This document shows, piece by piece, positions 8,840-17,722 of a stretch of 64,000 nt of DNA. The notes below the pieces were generated by a model. It worked only from the letters and a program-made list of their open reading frames with translations. It made no database searches and was not told the origin of the DNA. Each line of letters begins with the position of its first letter. Position 1 is the first letter of the stretch. The position numbers and the translations under genes are program-made. This DNA comes from Thalassolituus sp006212115 (lineage in GTDB: Bacteria; Pseudomonadota; Gammaproteobacteria; Pseudomonadales; Oceanobacteraceae). The stretch lies in NCBI RefSeq assembly GCF_040372045.1, contig NZ_BAABWH010000009.1. One strand, 5' to 3'.

Positions 8840-9470
8840 TCTGGTCAATGTAACCCGCACTACGAACTTTACGGCCATCAGGTTCAGAGATGCCGGTTTC
8901 TAAGCTAACGATCATCACATCTTCAGGCAGCTTTTCGAGCAGACGCCCCAAGTCCTGACGCACGTCACGTTTGATGCTGTACCAGCGCTGCGGTGACTGC
9001 TGCAATCCACTCACCACCCAGATATATTCGTTCTCATCAATCATCTCACGATGAGTCGTCCGCTCAGATGGGTTCCAGACGTAGTGAACGCGATACGTTT
9101 GCCCCTGTGCTGCACTGGCCAGATTGACAGTGACCCGCATCATGGTACCTGCGGCGTCCTCAGGGTAGTCATCGAGTGACCACTTCCAGCTGAGTTCTGG
9201 ACGTCCGGCCTCGGTATCGACATTCAGGCTGAGCAGTGCCCGCCCCATACGGCTCTCCATCCGGATGATTTCGCCTAAGATGACGTCGTAGTGAGGTTCA
9301 ATACGGCAATGTCGGCAGTCGCGATTCCAACTATCGATGGTCTTCGCAGACAACAATACCTGAGCGGAACTGGTGTGACTGAATAACCAAAGGACACCAA
9401 AAAGCAGCAGGGCAATAGCAGCGGGGAGTGCGTGCAAACGGCGGCGATACTTGCGGGAGTGACTGGTCAT
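8781..9470 (-). CDS. Secreted DUF3047-like protein
   Basis: 229 aa. A basic N-terminus and a membrane segment at about residues 14-36 (probable signal peptide) precede the mature part. The body shows features I associate with DUF3047: LSWKWSLDDYPEDAAGTMMRV, then YRVHYVWNPS, then WYSIKRDVRQDL and a closing aromatic strand. Function is unknown and the family assignment rests on pattern memory. A Cys pair (CRHC) lies just after the signal. It overlaps yigB tail to tail. Confidence 0.65.
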   Translation of the reverse strand: MTSHSRKYRRRLHALPAAIALLLFGVLWLFSHTSSAQVLLSAKTIDSWNRDCRHCRIEPHYDVILGEIIRMESRMGRALLSLNVDTEAGRPELSWKWSLDDYPEDAAGTMMRVTVNLASAAQGQTYRVHYVWNPSERTTHREMIDENEYIWVVSGLQQSPQRWYSIKRDVRQDLGRLLEKLPEDVMIVSLETGISEPDGRKVRSAGYIDQITMTYLPEPISLEPVATSD

Positions 9471-9527
9471 GATTCTGCATCCGTGCGGTTTTCTAGTATT
9501 TTAGCATTTGCACGGAGAACAACCAGC

Positions 9528-9549
9528 GGGATGCCAGAAATGGCATCCC
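9528..9549 (-). terminator. Hairpin downstream of the SutA-like gene
   Basis: A perfect 9-bp stem, GGGATGCCA / TGGCATCCC, with the tetraloop GAAA (TTTC on the minus strand). It lies 31 bp after the stop of the SutA-like gene and before the DUF3047-like gene on the same strand. The following minus-strand bases are T-rich but not a clean run, so it is a probable but imperfect terminator. Confidence 0.55.
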
Positions 9550-9580
9550 ATGTGTAACTTAGTCTGACCTGGTACAGACG

Positions 9581-9850
9581 TCAGATTGGACGACTGCCGT
9601 AGTTGGTTTGTGGCTTGCGAGGCGGGTCAGCCATAACATCTGGCGCTACTTCCTGGATGCTGCCTCCTCTCGCCAGAAATGCTTCTACATCGGCCGCCAT
9701 TGATTCACGCAATGAGTCTCGTACTGCCTGTGAGCCATATTCAATATCATCCTCAGCAGCGGCTTCTTTACTTTCTGCAGTCTGCTCGTCGGTCGCTTCG
9801 TTTGACTCTTCTTCGTTGAACGCATCGTCGTTCATATCATCGTGTGCCAT
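9581..9850 (-). CDS. sutA: SutA-like RNA polymerase-binding regulator
   Basis: 89 aa from an ATG preceded by AAGGAAG five bases away; a longer frame upstream lacks such a site. The N-terminal half is very acidic and probably disordered. The C-terminal part contains VEAFLARGGSIQEVAPDV and ends ADPPRKPQTNYGSRPI, which I recognise as the conserved end of Pseudomonas SutA. That protein binds RNA polymerase and helps slow-growth transcription, including rRNA genes. The acidic head, central helix and PP-rich tail match the SutA plan. Location near the lysA-dapF block also fits. The first 30 residues of the longer frame are rejected as non-coding. Confidence 0.82.
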   Translation of the reverse strand: MAHDDMNDDAFNEEESNEATDEQTAESKEAAAEDDIEYGSQAVRDSLRESMAADVEAFLARGGSIQEVAPDVMADPPRKPQTNYGSRPI

Positions 9851-10116
9851 AAGACTTCCTTCTTTCAGCGAATGGATATTTTGACGATAGTTATAGACCA
9901 GCGTGTGGCGGCTTCCAGCCAGATTCACCATTGGTAACAAAACGGTAGCGAGAGCCGGTTTTCAGTCACATCAATTCGTCGACACAGGCAGAAAGTCCGA
10001 CGAACACCTGTTTAGTATAAAAATGAAACACCCCACTCATTACCAGAAACAAATCCGGTTTCTAATTATTCGCACTCAAGGTAGAGTTAAGACATTGTTG
10101 AGCAAGGACTCCGGAA

Positions 10117-10296
10117 ATGAAAACCCTACCGCTGGTACTGCTAATGCTGCTCCCACTGAGTGCCTGTACTCTTAAAGTGGCTGCGCCCGAAAAGCCCATC
10201 ACTATTAACCTGAACGTCAAAATTGAACATGAAGTTCGCGTCAAAGTTGAAAAAGATCTCGAACAGTTGTTCGAATCTGAAGATGGCTTGTTCTGA
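10117..10296 (+). CDS. ynbE: YnbE-family lipoprotein
   Basis: 59 aa. The signal peptide ends in the lipobox LSAC with Cys17. The mature part, VAAPEKPITINLNVKIEHEV, is the YnbE signature. In E. coli YnbE is an outer-membrane lipoprotein that works with the AsmA-like YdbH in phospholipid transport to the outer membrane, with YdbL modulating them. YdbL follows here 30 bp downstream, but no ydbH lies upstream. The start follows a GGAA-containing stretch. Confidence 0.87.
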   Translation: MKTLPLVLLMLLPLSACTLKVAAPEKPITINLNVKIEHEVRVKVEKDLEQLFESEDGLF

Positions 10297-10326
10297 TCAG
10301 GTCCTGTTACTACTAAGGAGTTTAAG

Positions 10327-10653
10327 ATGACGATGAAAACACTGATTACCCTAATTTCAGGATTGTTACTGAGTGTTGTTGTAACCGCCATGGAACTGGA
10401 TGATGCCAAAAACATGGGACTGGTTGGCGAAGCACCAAATGGCTATCTGGGACTGGTCAGTACAGACAGCCCGGAAGCGGCAGCCCTGATTGTCGAAATT
10501 AATGCAAAACGCAAAGTCCGTTATCAGGAAATCGCCAATAAACAGAATACCCAGCTGGTTAATATCGAACGCATTGCGGGCGAGAAATTAATCGAAAAGG
10601 CTCAGGGAAACGGTGAGTTTTACATGGACGATCAAGGCCAGTGGCAACGCTGA
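10327..10653 (+). CDS. ydbL: YdbL-family periplasmic protein (DUF1318)
   Basis: 108 aa with a signal peptide over about residues 1-21 (cleavage near VTA-ME). The mature sequence has the DUF1318 pattern: LDDAKNMGLVGEAPNGYLGLV, then INAKRKVRYQEIA and a C-terminal GEFYMDDQGQW. Known YdbL modulates YdbH-YnbE intermembrane lipid transport. It is preceded by AAGGAG and forms a two-gene unit with ynbE. Confidence 0.87.
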   Translation: MTMKTLITLISGLLLSVVVTAMELDDAKNMGLVGEAPNGYLGLVSTDSPEAAALIVEINAKRKVRYQEIANKQNTQLVNIERIAGEKLIEKAQGNGEFYMDDQGQWQR

Positions 10654-10677
10654 GCCCACCACTTTTAAGGATGTAGT

Positions 10678-11274
10678 ATGGCAACTTCGAGTATTGTTTT
10701 TCTGGCGGTTGTGGCTGGTCTGATTCTTCTTCTGATCAGCATATACAACAAGCTGGTCAGTCTAAAGAACCGCTTCCAGAACAGTTTTGCTCAGATTGAT
10801 GTGCAACTGAAACGACGTTACGACCTGATCCCGAACCTGGTCGAGACGGCCAAAGAGTATATTCGTCACGAGCGGGAGACTCTGGAAGCTGTCATTGCAG
10901 CCCGTAATGAAGCTGCGGCGGGATTAAAGGCCGTCGGCGGCGACCCTGCTAAGGCTGGCGCCATGGGTAAACTCATGGGTGCTGAAGGCATGTTAGCCAG
11001 CGCTCTGGGACGTCTGAATGTGGTGATGGAGGCTTACCCGGACCTGAAAGCCAACGAAAACATGATGCAGCTCACCGAAGAGTTGAGCAGTACAGAAAAC
11101 CGTATCGCTTTTGCCCGTCAGGCTTATAACGACTCGGTAATGGAGTACAACACGTACCGCCAGAGTTTCCCCGCAATCGTGGTGGCTGGTAATTTCGGGC
11201 ATCGCGAAGACGCAACGCTACTGGAATTCGATAACCGCGAAGCGCTGGAGCAAGCACCTCAAGTCCGTTTCTGA
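10678..11274 (+). CDS. lemA: LemA family membrane protein
   Basis: 198 aa. One N-terminal membrane segment (about residues 5-24) is followed by the LemA signature YNKLVSLKNRFQNSFAQIDVQLKRRYDLIPNLVETAK and a long helical periplasmic or cytoplasmic bundle. Its molecular role is unknown; LemA genes commonly sit beside M48 metalloproteases, as here. An AAGGA ribosome binding site precedes the start. The spacing to the protease gene is 26 bp, consistent with one operon. Confidence 0.93.
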   Translation: MATSSIVFLAVVAGLILLLISIYNKLVSLKNRFQNSFAQIDVQLKRRYDLIPNLVETAKEYIRHERETLEAVIAARNEAAAGLKAVGGDPAKAGAMGKLMGAEGMLASALGRLNVVMEAYPDLKANENMMQLTEELSSTENRIAFARQAYNDSVMEYNTYRQSFPAIVVAGNFGHREDATLLEFDNREALEQAPQVRF

Positions 11275-11300
11275 ATTCACACTGACCATCCGTAAATAAC

Positions 11301-13196
11301 ATGAATTTTTTCCGGCATCAGGAAGAAGCGCGGCGCAACACCAGCAAGCTGATTATTCTTTTCAGTCTTGCTGTTATTGCCGTCATCCTAACCGTCAACC
11401 TGCTGTTTATTGGTGTTATTTACTTCGCCACATTTAATGAGAGTTATGGCTCGCCCGTATGGTCGATTTATGACCTCGAACACTGGGCCGTCGTCAGTGG
11501 TACCACCCTCGCTGTCATTCTTATATGCAGTTTTTTTCGCCAACTATCACTGAGTAAAGGCAGTGATGTGGCCAACTCACTGGGTGCGACCTTACTCGAT
11601 CCCGGCAGCCGAGACCCGGATGAGCGTCGTCTGCTGAATGTCGTAGAAGAAATTGCCATTGCCTCTGGCATGCCCGTTCCTGATGTGTACGTAATGGAAG
11701 ACTCGGGAATCAATGCTTTTGCCGCCGGCTACCAGCCCAGTGATGCCGTAATTGGGATCACACGTGGTGCCATGGAAGCATTGAACCGCGATCAATTGCA
11801 GGGCGTGATCGCGCATGAGTTCAGCCATATATTCAACGGCGACATGCGTATGAACATGCGCCTCACCGGCATCATCTACGGCATCGTTTTTATCGGTGAA
11901 ATTGGCCGCATGATGACTCGCGCATCCTATAACCGCCATAGCCGTCGAGGCGGAGACCCGCGCGCTGCGATACTGGGTCTTGCCTTAATGGCCGTAGGCT
12001 ACGGCGGCGAGTTTTTCGGGCGGTTAATTAAATCGGCAGTCAGTCGTCAGCGTGAATTTCTGGCTGACGCCTCCGCGGTTCAGTTTACCCGCAACCCCGA
12101 CGGCATCAGCGGTGCGCTTAAGGTCATTGGCTATGGCGCTGGTACACGGGTCGGAGCTCCTGCGGCGCTGGAGGTCTCGCATTTCTTTTTTGGTCCGGTT
12201 ATGCGCTTTCGCCGCACCCTGTTTGCCACCCACCCTCCACTGGATGAGCGCATTCAGAAAATAGAACCGGGCTGGGACGGACATTATCTGAAGCCGCGGC
12301 AGGAGCACGTTGAAATCCGGCCATTCAGCTATCGCGAAAGTGATGCAATCAGTGGTTTCCAATCCGCCAATTCGGTGACCACTCAAGACGCCATGGCAGT
12401 AATGGACGGCGTCCCCTATGGCGCCCGCGGTGAGGAACTGCTACGCAACGAACTGGCGGTTATCAATGCAATGTCGGCAGAAGCTCTGGTTTTTGCGCTG
12501 CTGATGTCCGGCTCATCAGAGAGTATTGCTCGTCAGCAACAGGAGTTAATTCACCAGAACCACGGTGCCGAGACCTTCAGGGAGTCGTTGCGTTACCTCA
12601 ACGAAGTTCGTCGTACGGACAAAGAAACCCGCTTGGAATTAGTAGAACGCGCCATGCCAGCGTTGCGCAGAATGTCGCTTAAGCAGTATCGCACTCTGAA
12701 CCAGACGCTGGTCAAATTGATTCAGCTTGATGGAAAAATTGATCTTTATGAGTGGTGTCTGTATCGGTTGATTCTGCAATACCTCGGGCGCCACTTCGGT
12801 ACGCTTCCGGCATTCCGACAGAAACATACCTCAGCCCACGCGCTGGCGGATGATATTGCCGTCGTCGTCTCTTACGTAGCGCACGCTGGAACGCATGACG
12901 ATCAGGCGGCCGGACTGGCATTTGAGGCTGCCCTGTTGTCGCAGAATTTACTGATGCGCCCTCGCAATCCCGAACACAGCCCGCATTGCTCGCTTAAACC
13001 CCTGAATAAAGCGCTGAGTGCGCTGATATCCAGCGCACCGGAAGTAAGGGAGCGACTGATGCTGGCACTGTCGGTATGCGTTCGCCACGATCATCAAATT
13101 ACTCTGGAAGAGCGTGACATGATCACCACGTTAGGTGCCATTCTGGAGACACCAACGGGCATGTTCGAAGAACTTATGCCTCGCGTAGCACCGTAA
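11301..13196 (+). CDS. M48-family membrane metalloprotease linked to LemA
   Basis: 631 aa, much longer than HtpX. Two membrane segments lie near residues 17-45 and 64-82. The zinc site HEFSH (residues 172-176) is followed by a third ligand region, REFLADASAVQF, at about residue 250. About 300 C-terminal residues are extra and helical, carrying no motif I recognise. LemA-M48 pairs are common, with a quality-control role inferred for the protease. The last 23 bp overlap the convergent permease gene. Confidence 0.9.
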   Translation: MNFFRHQEEARRNTSKLIILFSLAVIAVILTVNLLFIGVIYFATFNESYGSPVWSIYDLEHWAVVSGTTLAVILICSFFRQLSLSKGSDVANSLGATLLDPGSRDPDERRLLNVVEEIAIASGMPVPDVYVMEDSGINAFAAGYQPSDAVIGITRGAMEALNRDQLQGVIAHEFSHIFNGDMRMNMRLTGIIYGIVFIGEIGRMMTRASYNRHSRRGGDPRAAILGLALMAVGYGGEFFGRLIKSAVSRQREFLADASAVQFTRNPDGISGALKVIGYGAGTRVGAPAALEVSHFFFGPVMRFRRTLFATHPPLDERIQKIEPGWDGHYLKPRQEHVEIRPFSYRESDAISGFQSANSVTTQDAMAVMDGVPYGARGEELLRNELAVINAMSAEALVFALLMSGSSESIARQQQELIHQNHGAETFRESLRYLNEVRRTDKETRLELVERAMPALRRMSLKQYRTLNQTLVKLIQLDGKIDLYEWCLYRLILQYLGRHFGTLPAFRQKHTSAHALADDIAVVVSYVAHAGTHDDQAAGLAFEAALLSQNLLMRPRNPEHSPHCSLKPLNKALSALISSAPEVRERLMLALSVCVRHDHQITLEERDMITTLGAILETPTGMFEELMPRVAP

Positions 13197-15648
13197 GCGG
13201 TGGCACCCGACTGACCCGACGCAACATCAGCGTACCCGGAATAGCCAGCCCCAACGCCGTTGCCGGAGGGAGCCACAGCCACACCCAGCCGAGACCGGAA
13301 TACGGTATGTCGAGTAATCCGATGTAGAGTCCGGCGCTGACAAGTTCCGCACCCAACAGGGCCAACAACGCCGACAGAACGCCCAACATTGAGAATTCGA
13401 CCCACTGAGCTTTCTGCAACTGCATCCGCGCAGCGCCCAGTGTACGCAATACCGCTCCCTGCATCAGGCGTTCACGTGTTGATGTCAGAAGCACGGACAA
13501 CATCACCAGAAGCGCGCCGATCAGAACGAACACCAGTATCAGCTCAACGGCTGTCGTCAGACGCTGCAACATGCTTTGCACCTGCGACAGAATGGCACGG
13601 GTATCGATAAAGGTGATACCGGGATAAGTGCGAATAAGTGAAACCAGTGCTCCTTCTTGTTCGACAGGCAAGTGAAAACTGGTCATGTAGCTCATCGGCA
13701 ACTGAGCAGTCAGGTCAGGAGACAGCATCATATAGAAATTCGGGGTCATGGCTGTCCAGTCGAGCTTACGTAAGCTACTGATTTCAGCATCGACATCGAT
13801 CCCTCCGGCACGGAACGTCAGTACATCCCCGAGCGAGAAACCCAGTCGTTCAGCCAGTTCATGTTCGACCGATACCTGCCCGGGACCTGCGGCGGTCACT
13901 GCCCAGTCCCCTGCGACAATATCGTTATTTCCCGGCAGATTTTCAGCCGAGGAGGTAATCAAGTCGCGGTCGATAGAACGATCCCGGCGAATTTCCAACT
14001 CACCAACGTCCGTGCCGTTCACTTTCACCAGACGCATCGGGATCATCGGATAGAGCGTCTGTGCTTCGATACTGTGATTCAGTATGGAGCGACGGAAGTC
14101 CTCCTGTTCATAGGACTGAATATTCAATGCGAAAATATTCGGCGCGTCGTCGGGCATGCTGCGCTGCCAGTCGGCGAGAAGATCGGTTCGCAACATACCG
14201 ATAATCAGCATCACCATAATGGTCAGAGCAAAGGCCAATAACTGCCCGGCGGTGGCAGTATGATTGCGACTCAAGTGCTGCCAGGCGAACCGCAAACTCA
14301 AAGGCAACGCCCTGTTGCGAAGTAAGCGTGTGGCCAGAACCAGTCCCGCCCGGAGCAAGACAACTAACAACAGCAGAGTCAACGCACCACCGCCCATCAG
14401 ACCCGCACTCAACAATGGATCTTCGGTGAGCAGTGTCAGAAGTAACGTCAGAGAGCCAAGCGCCAGCGCGTAGATCAGCCAGCCTCGTAGCGGTACGGGT
14501 ACGAGATCACGCCGTAATACGCGCAGAGGACTGATCGAAGACAGAGGCAATAAATGCGGTACACCAAAGCCAAACAGACTCAACAGACCCGCACTCAACC
14601 CCAGTAACCAGGCGCCGGGCGTGGCCGGAGGGAGACCTTCGGGTATCAGCTCTGCAAGAATCTGCAAAAGCCCATACTGCAATGCAAGCGCCAGCACACC
14701 ACCAGCGACCGTCGCTGCTACGCCAAGCAATAGGAGCTGATAAAGGAAAATACGCAGAACCGACGCGCGCGACAGGCCAAACGTCCGCATCAGAGCACTG
14801 ATATCAAAATGTCGTTCGGCGTAGCGCCGTGCGCTCACCGCAACAGCGACACACGACAATACCACCGCAAGGATAGCGGCCAGTCCCAGGTAGCGACGCG
14901 CTCGATCAAGCGATGCGGCCATCTGACGATTGCCATCACCAAGACGTTCTAACGACTGATTGGCATCCAGTGTGGTGTTGTCAGCAAACGCTTCCAGCGC
15001 AGACTCACTGCCCGTCAGCAACAGCCGGTAACGGACGCGACTGCCCGGGCCCAATAGCGGGCTGCCCTCCAGCTCGCTCCAATGCACCATAATGCGTGGC
15101 GACAAGGTATAAAAGCCGCCGCCCCGATCGCTTTCTTTCTCTATCGTACCCGTAATCTGGTACGCCTTACCGCCCAGATCCACCGTTGCACCCGGCGCAA
15201 TATTCAACAGAGACAGCAGCCGCGCTTCCACCCATGCCTCGCCCGGGCGTGGCCCCTGAGTGCGAATTTTTGCCATCCGCTCATCGAGACCTTTTACGCG
15301 CAGCTCCCCACGCAGCGGGTAACCGTTATCCACAGCTTTCACCGCCGCCAGGGTCATTTGCTCGCCGGCCACAACGACGCTCGGGAAGGTCAACGTCCGA
15401 GCAGAATCCAGCCCCAGCTCGGCCGCATCCGTCTGCCACTCTTCGGGCATAGCCGTCGTGGATCGGACCCGCATGTCCGCGCCTAGTAAGTCATTGGCGC
15501 TGGCCTGCATCGCAAGATCCAGACGCTGACTGAATAACGCAATCCCCGTCGATACCGTCACAGCCAGCACCAGAGCGAGAAAAATCAGTGTCAGCTCACC
15601 GCTACGCAGTTCCCGCAGCATCAGCCTGAGCGCCAGACGAACAGACAT
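13174..15648 (-). CDS. ybbP: FtsX-like ABC transporter permease, YbbP type
   Basis: 824 aa. It has the architecture of the YbbP/MacB-like exporters: an N-terminal membrane segment (about residues 15-40), a periplasmic domain, several membrane helices between about residues 250 and 480, a second periplasmic domain, and three C-terminal helices (about 705-815). The final part, LTSTRERLMQGAVLRTLGAARMQL, is the FtsX-domain coupling region. The start overlaps the end of ybbA by one base, so the pair is translationally coupled. The substrate is unknown; the family is thought to extract lipids or lipoproteins rather than pump ions. Confidence 0.92.
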   Translation of the reverse strand: MSVRLALRLMLRELRSGELTLIFLALVLAVTVSTGIALFSQRLDLAMQASANDLLGADMRVRSTTAMPEEWQTDAAELGLDSARTLTFPSVVVAGEQMTLAAVKAVDNGYPLRGELRVKGLDERMAKIRTQGPRPGEAWVEARLLSLLNIAPGATVDLGGKAYQITGTIEKESDRGGGFYTLSPRIMVHWSELEGSPLLGPGSRVRYRLLLTGSESALEAFADNTTLDANQSLERLGDGNRQMAASLDRARRYLGLAAILAVVLSCVAVAVSARRYAERHFDISALMRTFGLSRASVLRIFLYQLLLLGVAATVAGGVLALALQYGLLQILAELIPEGLPPATPGAWLLGLSAGLLSLFGFGVPHLLPLSSISPLRVLRRDLVPVPLRGWLIYALALGSLTLLLTLLTEDPLLSAGLMGGGALTLLLLVVLLRAGLVLATRLLRNRALPLSLRFAWQHLSRNHTATAGQLLAFALTIMVMLIIGMLRTDLLADWQRSMPDDAPNIFALNIQSYEQEDFRRSILNHSIEAQTLYPMIPMRLVKVNGTDVGELEIRRDRSIDRDLITSSAENLPGNNDIVAGDWAVTAAGPGQVSVEHELAERLGFSLGDVLTFRAGGIDVDAEISSLRKLDWTAMTPNFYMMLSPDLTAQLPMSYMTSFHLPVEQEGALVSLIRTYPGITFIDTRAILSQVQSMLQRLTTAVELILVFVLIGALLVMLSVLLTSTRERLMQGAVLRTLGAARMQLQKAQWVEFSMLGVLSALLALLGAELVSAGLYIGLLDIPYSGLGWVWLWLPPATALGLAIPGTLMLRRVSRVPPLTVLREA

Positions 15649-16337
15649 CAGGACACCTCCTGCAGAGTGCCATCCGTCATTTTGAAGCGGCGGTCACACC
15701 TGTCTGCCAGACGTTCATCGTGAGTAACCAGCACCAAGGTGGTTGCGGATTCACGGTTCAGTTCGAATAACAAAGACTCCACCTGCTCGCCCGTAGCGCG
15801 ATCCAGATTTCCGGTGGGTTCATCAGCAAACAGAATCTCAGGCCCCCCAGCAAACGCTCTTGCCAGCGCCACTCGTTGCTGTTCACCGCCTGACAGCTGA
15901 CTGGGGTAATGGGTTAAACGATTCCCGAGCCCCACAGACGACAGCAAATCGGTTGCCTCCTGAGAGGCGGTTTTCAGCCCCCGGATTTCCAGTGGCAGCA
16001 TCACGTTCTCCAGAGCAGTCAGGCCGGGTAACAGGTGAAAATTCTGAAAAACAAAAGCAACGCCTTGCGCACGCACAGCCGCACGTGCGTCCTCATCCAG
16101 TGTGTTTAATGTTTTACCGAGAAGGCTGACCTCGCCCTCGCTGGGTAGATCCAGACCCGCCAGAATTCCGAGCAGTGTCGACTTACCACTGCCGGAAGCA
16201 CCAATAATCGCGACACTTTCACCACGCTTGATCTGCAACGAAACACCCTTCAGGATGGTCAGAGGTTGTTCACCACTGTGAACCGTTTTCACAATATTTT
16301 CTGCACTGAGAGAGGTTTCGTCTGTGTTTGCTGACAT
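15648..16337 (-). CDS. ybbA: ABC transporter ATP-binding protein, YbbA type
   Basis: 229 aa from the ATG of MSANTDETS; a longer upstream frame would run into the divergent tesA and is rejected. Walker A is GASGSGKST, the signature is LSGGEQQRVALARAFAG, and Walker B is ILFADEPTGNLD, followed by the switch His in VTHD. It energises the YbbP permease encoded immediately downstream. The genes ybbA and tesA start only 37 bp apart on opposite strands, as in E. coli and Pseudomonas. Confidence 0.94.
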   Translation of the reverse strand: MSANTDETSLSAENIVKTVHSGEQPLTILKGVSLQIKRGESVAIIGASGSGKSTLLGILAGLDLPSEGEVSLLGKTLNTLDEDARAAVRAQGVAFVFQNFHLLPGLTALENVMLPLEIRGLKTASQEATDLLSSVGLGNRLTHYPSQLSGGEQQRVALARAFAGGPEILFADEPTGNLDRATGEQVESLLFELNRESATTLVLVTHDERLADRCDRRFKMTDGTLQEVS

Positions 16338-16374
16338 AGCGTCTGTGTTCCAGGTTGTTCGTTCTAGATGGATT

Positions 16375-17001
16375 ATGCATTGGCTGGCCGTACCGGCCGT
16401 GTCACTGCTCGCGTTACTTGCAGCCGCCGCCAGCCATGCAGATGACTCGAATCCCGTTGTACTGCTCGTTGGCGACAGCATCAGTGCCGGACTGGGAGTG
16501 CCGGTGGATAAACAATGGCCACTGATATTAGAACAGAAACTTCAGGTCGAGTTTCCACAACTCACTGTTGCTGTCGCAGCAATAAGCGGTGACACCACAT
16601 CAAGTGGCAGGGGACGATTGCCGAGTCTGCTCACGGCACACGCGCCCACGGTAACCATACTGGCGTTGGGCGGTAACGACGCGCTGCGTGGAACGCCATT
16701 GCCTCTGGTTAAAAATAACCTGATTGCCATGATTGACGCCGCGAAGAACAACAATTCAGAAGTGGCCCTCGCAGGCATGCAGATTCCCCCTAACTACGGG
16801 CCAACCTACACCGAGGGCTTTCGCCAGATGTACATCGATCTGGCAGAAGAATACGATTTGGGACTAATCCCGTTTTTACTGGAAGGTGTCGCGACGGTCG
16901 ACGGTATGATGCAAAGCGATGGGATTCACCCAACAACTGACGCACAACCTGTCCTCGCCAATAACGTTGCTCCAGTGATTACTTCCCTGTTACAGGAGTA
17001 A
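16375..17001 (+). CDS. tesA: Periplasmic acyl-CoA thioesterase I / lysophospholipase
   Basis: 208 aa. The start is the ATG of MHWLAVPAVS, which gives a normal signal peptide ending near SHA-DD; an upstream GTG frame adds no signal feature. SGNH/GDSL blocks are clear: GDSISAGLG (catalytic Ser), GGNDALRG (Asn) and DGIHPTTD (Asp and His). It hydrolyses long-chain thioesters and lysophospholipids in the periplasm. It is divergent from ybbA. Three 12-bp repeats follow the stop. Confidence 0.94.
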   Translation: MHWLAVPAVSLLALLAAAASHADDSNPVVLLVGDSISAGLGVPVDKQWPLILEQKLQVEFPQLTVAVAAISGDTTSSGRGRLPSLLTAHAPTVTILALGGNDALRGTPLPLVKNNLIAMIDAAKNNNSEVALAGMQIPPNYGPTYTEGFRQMYIDLAEEYDLGLIPFLLEGVATVDGMMQSDGIHPTTDAQPVLANNVAPVITSLLQE

Positions 17002-17017
17002 GCCGCAGACGCAAGTG

Positions 17018-17053
17018 GCAAAGGGATTTGCAAAGGGAGTTGCAAAGGGAGCG
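17018..17053 (+). repeat. Three tandem 12-bp repeats after tesA
   Basis: Units 17018-17029, 17030-17041 and 17042-17053 share GCAAAGGGA plus three variable bases. They lie between the tesA stop and the convergent lipocalin stop. The period is a multiple of three and could encode Ala-Lys-Gly plus one residue, but no gene evidence supports translation. Their role is unknown. Confidence 0.85.
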
Positions 17054-17094
17054 GCAGAAACAACCGCAACTGCCACTACCCGTTGCCTGTCCGC

Positions 17095-17628
17095 TCAGTC
17101 TACTGCCTGGGGCGTAAGAATCAGATCACTGGTGTCTACGCCCAAGATTTCTAATTCGCCCAGAATCATAGCGTACGTATTGTCGCTCATTTGCGGGGTA
17201 CGACTCAGAACAAAAAGTGTGTACTCAAAGGGGTCGGTAACCACTGCGTACTGATAATCCACCTCATCAAGCACCACGATCAGATAATTCGGATACGGCA
17301 GATCTGGGGCGCCCGGAAAGACAACCTTAAGTTTTGAGTTCGTTTCTTCATCCCAGATGGTGGCGTTACCAGTGATCTGGTTAAGTTCGCCATCGAGGGT
17401 GTCCTGATATCCCTTGTTCAGAACCTCAACTGAGCCGTCCTCCAGCAGGGTATACTCGGCCGTCACACCGACCAACCCCTCATTGAATGACACTTCATTA
17501 GCGGAGATCTGGTACCAGACCCCCATGTAACGGGGAATATCGACAAAGGGAACAGTCTCAACGATCTTGCACGCTGACAGTAAAATTGCTGCGGCACAAA
17601 GGACCGCGGTTCGAAACAGAGTCTTCAT
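17095..17628 (-). CDS. blc: Bacterial lipocalin lipoprotein
   Basis: 177 aa from the ATG preceded by a strong AGGAGGT. The signal peptide ends in the lipobox LSAC (Cys20). The lipocalin first motif is YMGVWYQIS (GxW), and the second conserved block is LIVVLDEVDYQYAVVTDP. The C-terminal helix region DLILTPQ also fits Blc. Known Blc is an outer-membrane lipoprotein that binds lysophospholipids and fatty acids. It lies 94 bp downstream of the response regulator on the same strand, so it may be part of, or controlled by, that system (inference). Confidence 0.92.
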   Translation of the reverse strand: MKTLFRTAVLCAAAILLSACKIVETVPFVDIPRYMGVWYQISANEVSFNEGLVGVTAEYTLLEDGSVEVLNKGYQDTLDGELNQITGNATIWDEETNSKLKVVFPGAPDLPYPNYLIVVLDEVDYQYAVVTDPFEYTLFVLSRTPQMSDNTYAMILGELEILGVDTSDLILTPQAVD

Positions 17629-17722
17629 ATTGACCTCCTGATTTGCGTGGTTGAATGCCTTAAGCATCTTCGATATACAAAAGCTATACAGAATCAATAC
17701 AAATAACAATACACCAAACAAG

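Noticed and set aside
16277..16293. CRP-like site TGTGA-N7-TCACA
   Set aside because: The spacer is seven rather than six and the site is inside the ybbA coding region.
17015..17254. Small frame over the 12-bp repeats encoding Ala-Lys-Gly repeats
   Set aside because: No ribosome binding site or homology, and it overlaps the convergent lipocalin gene.
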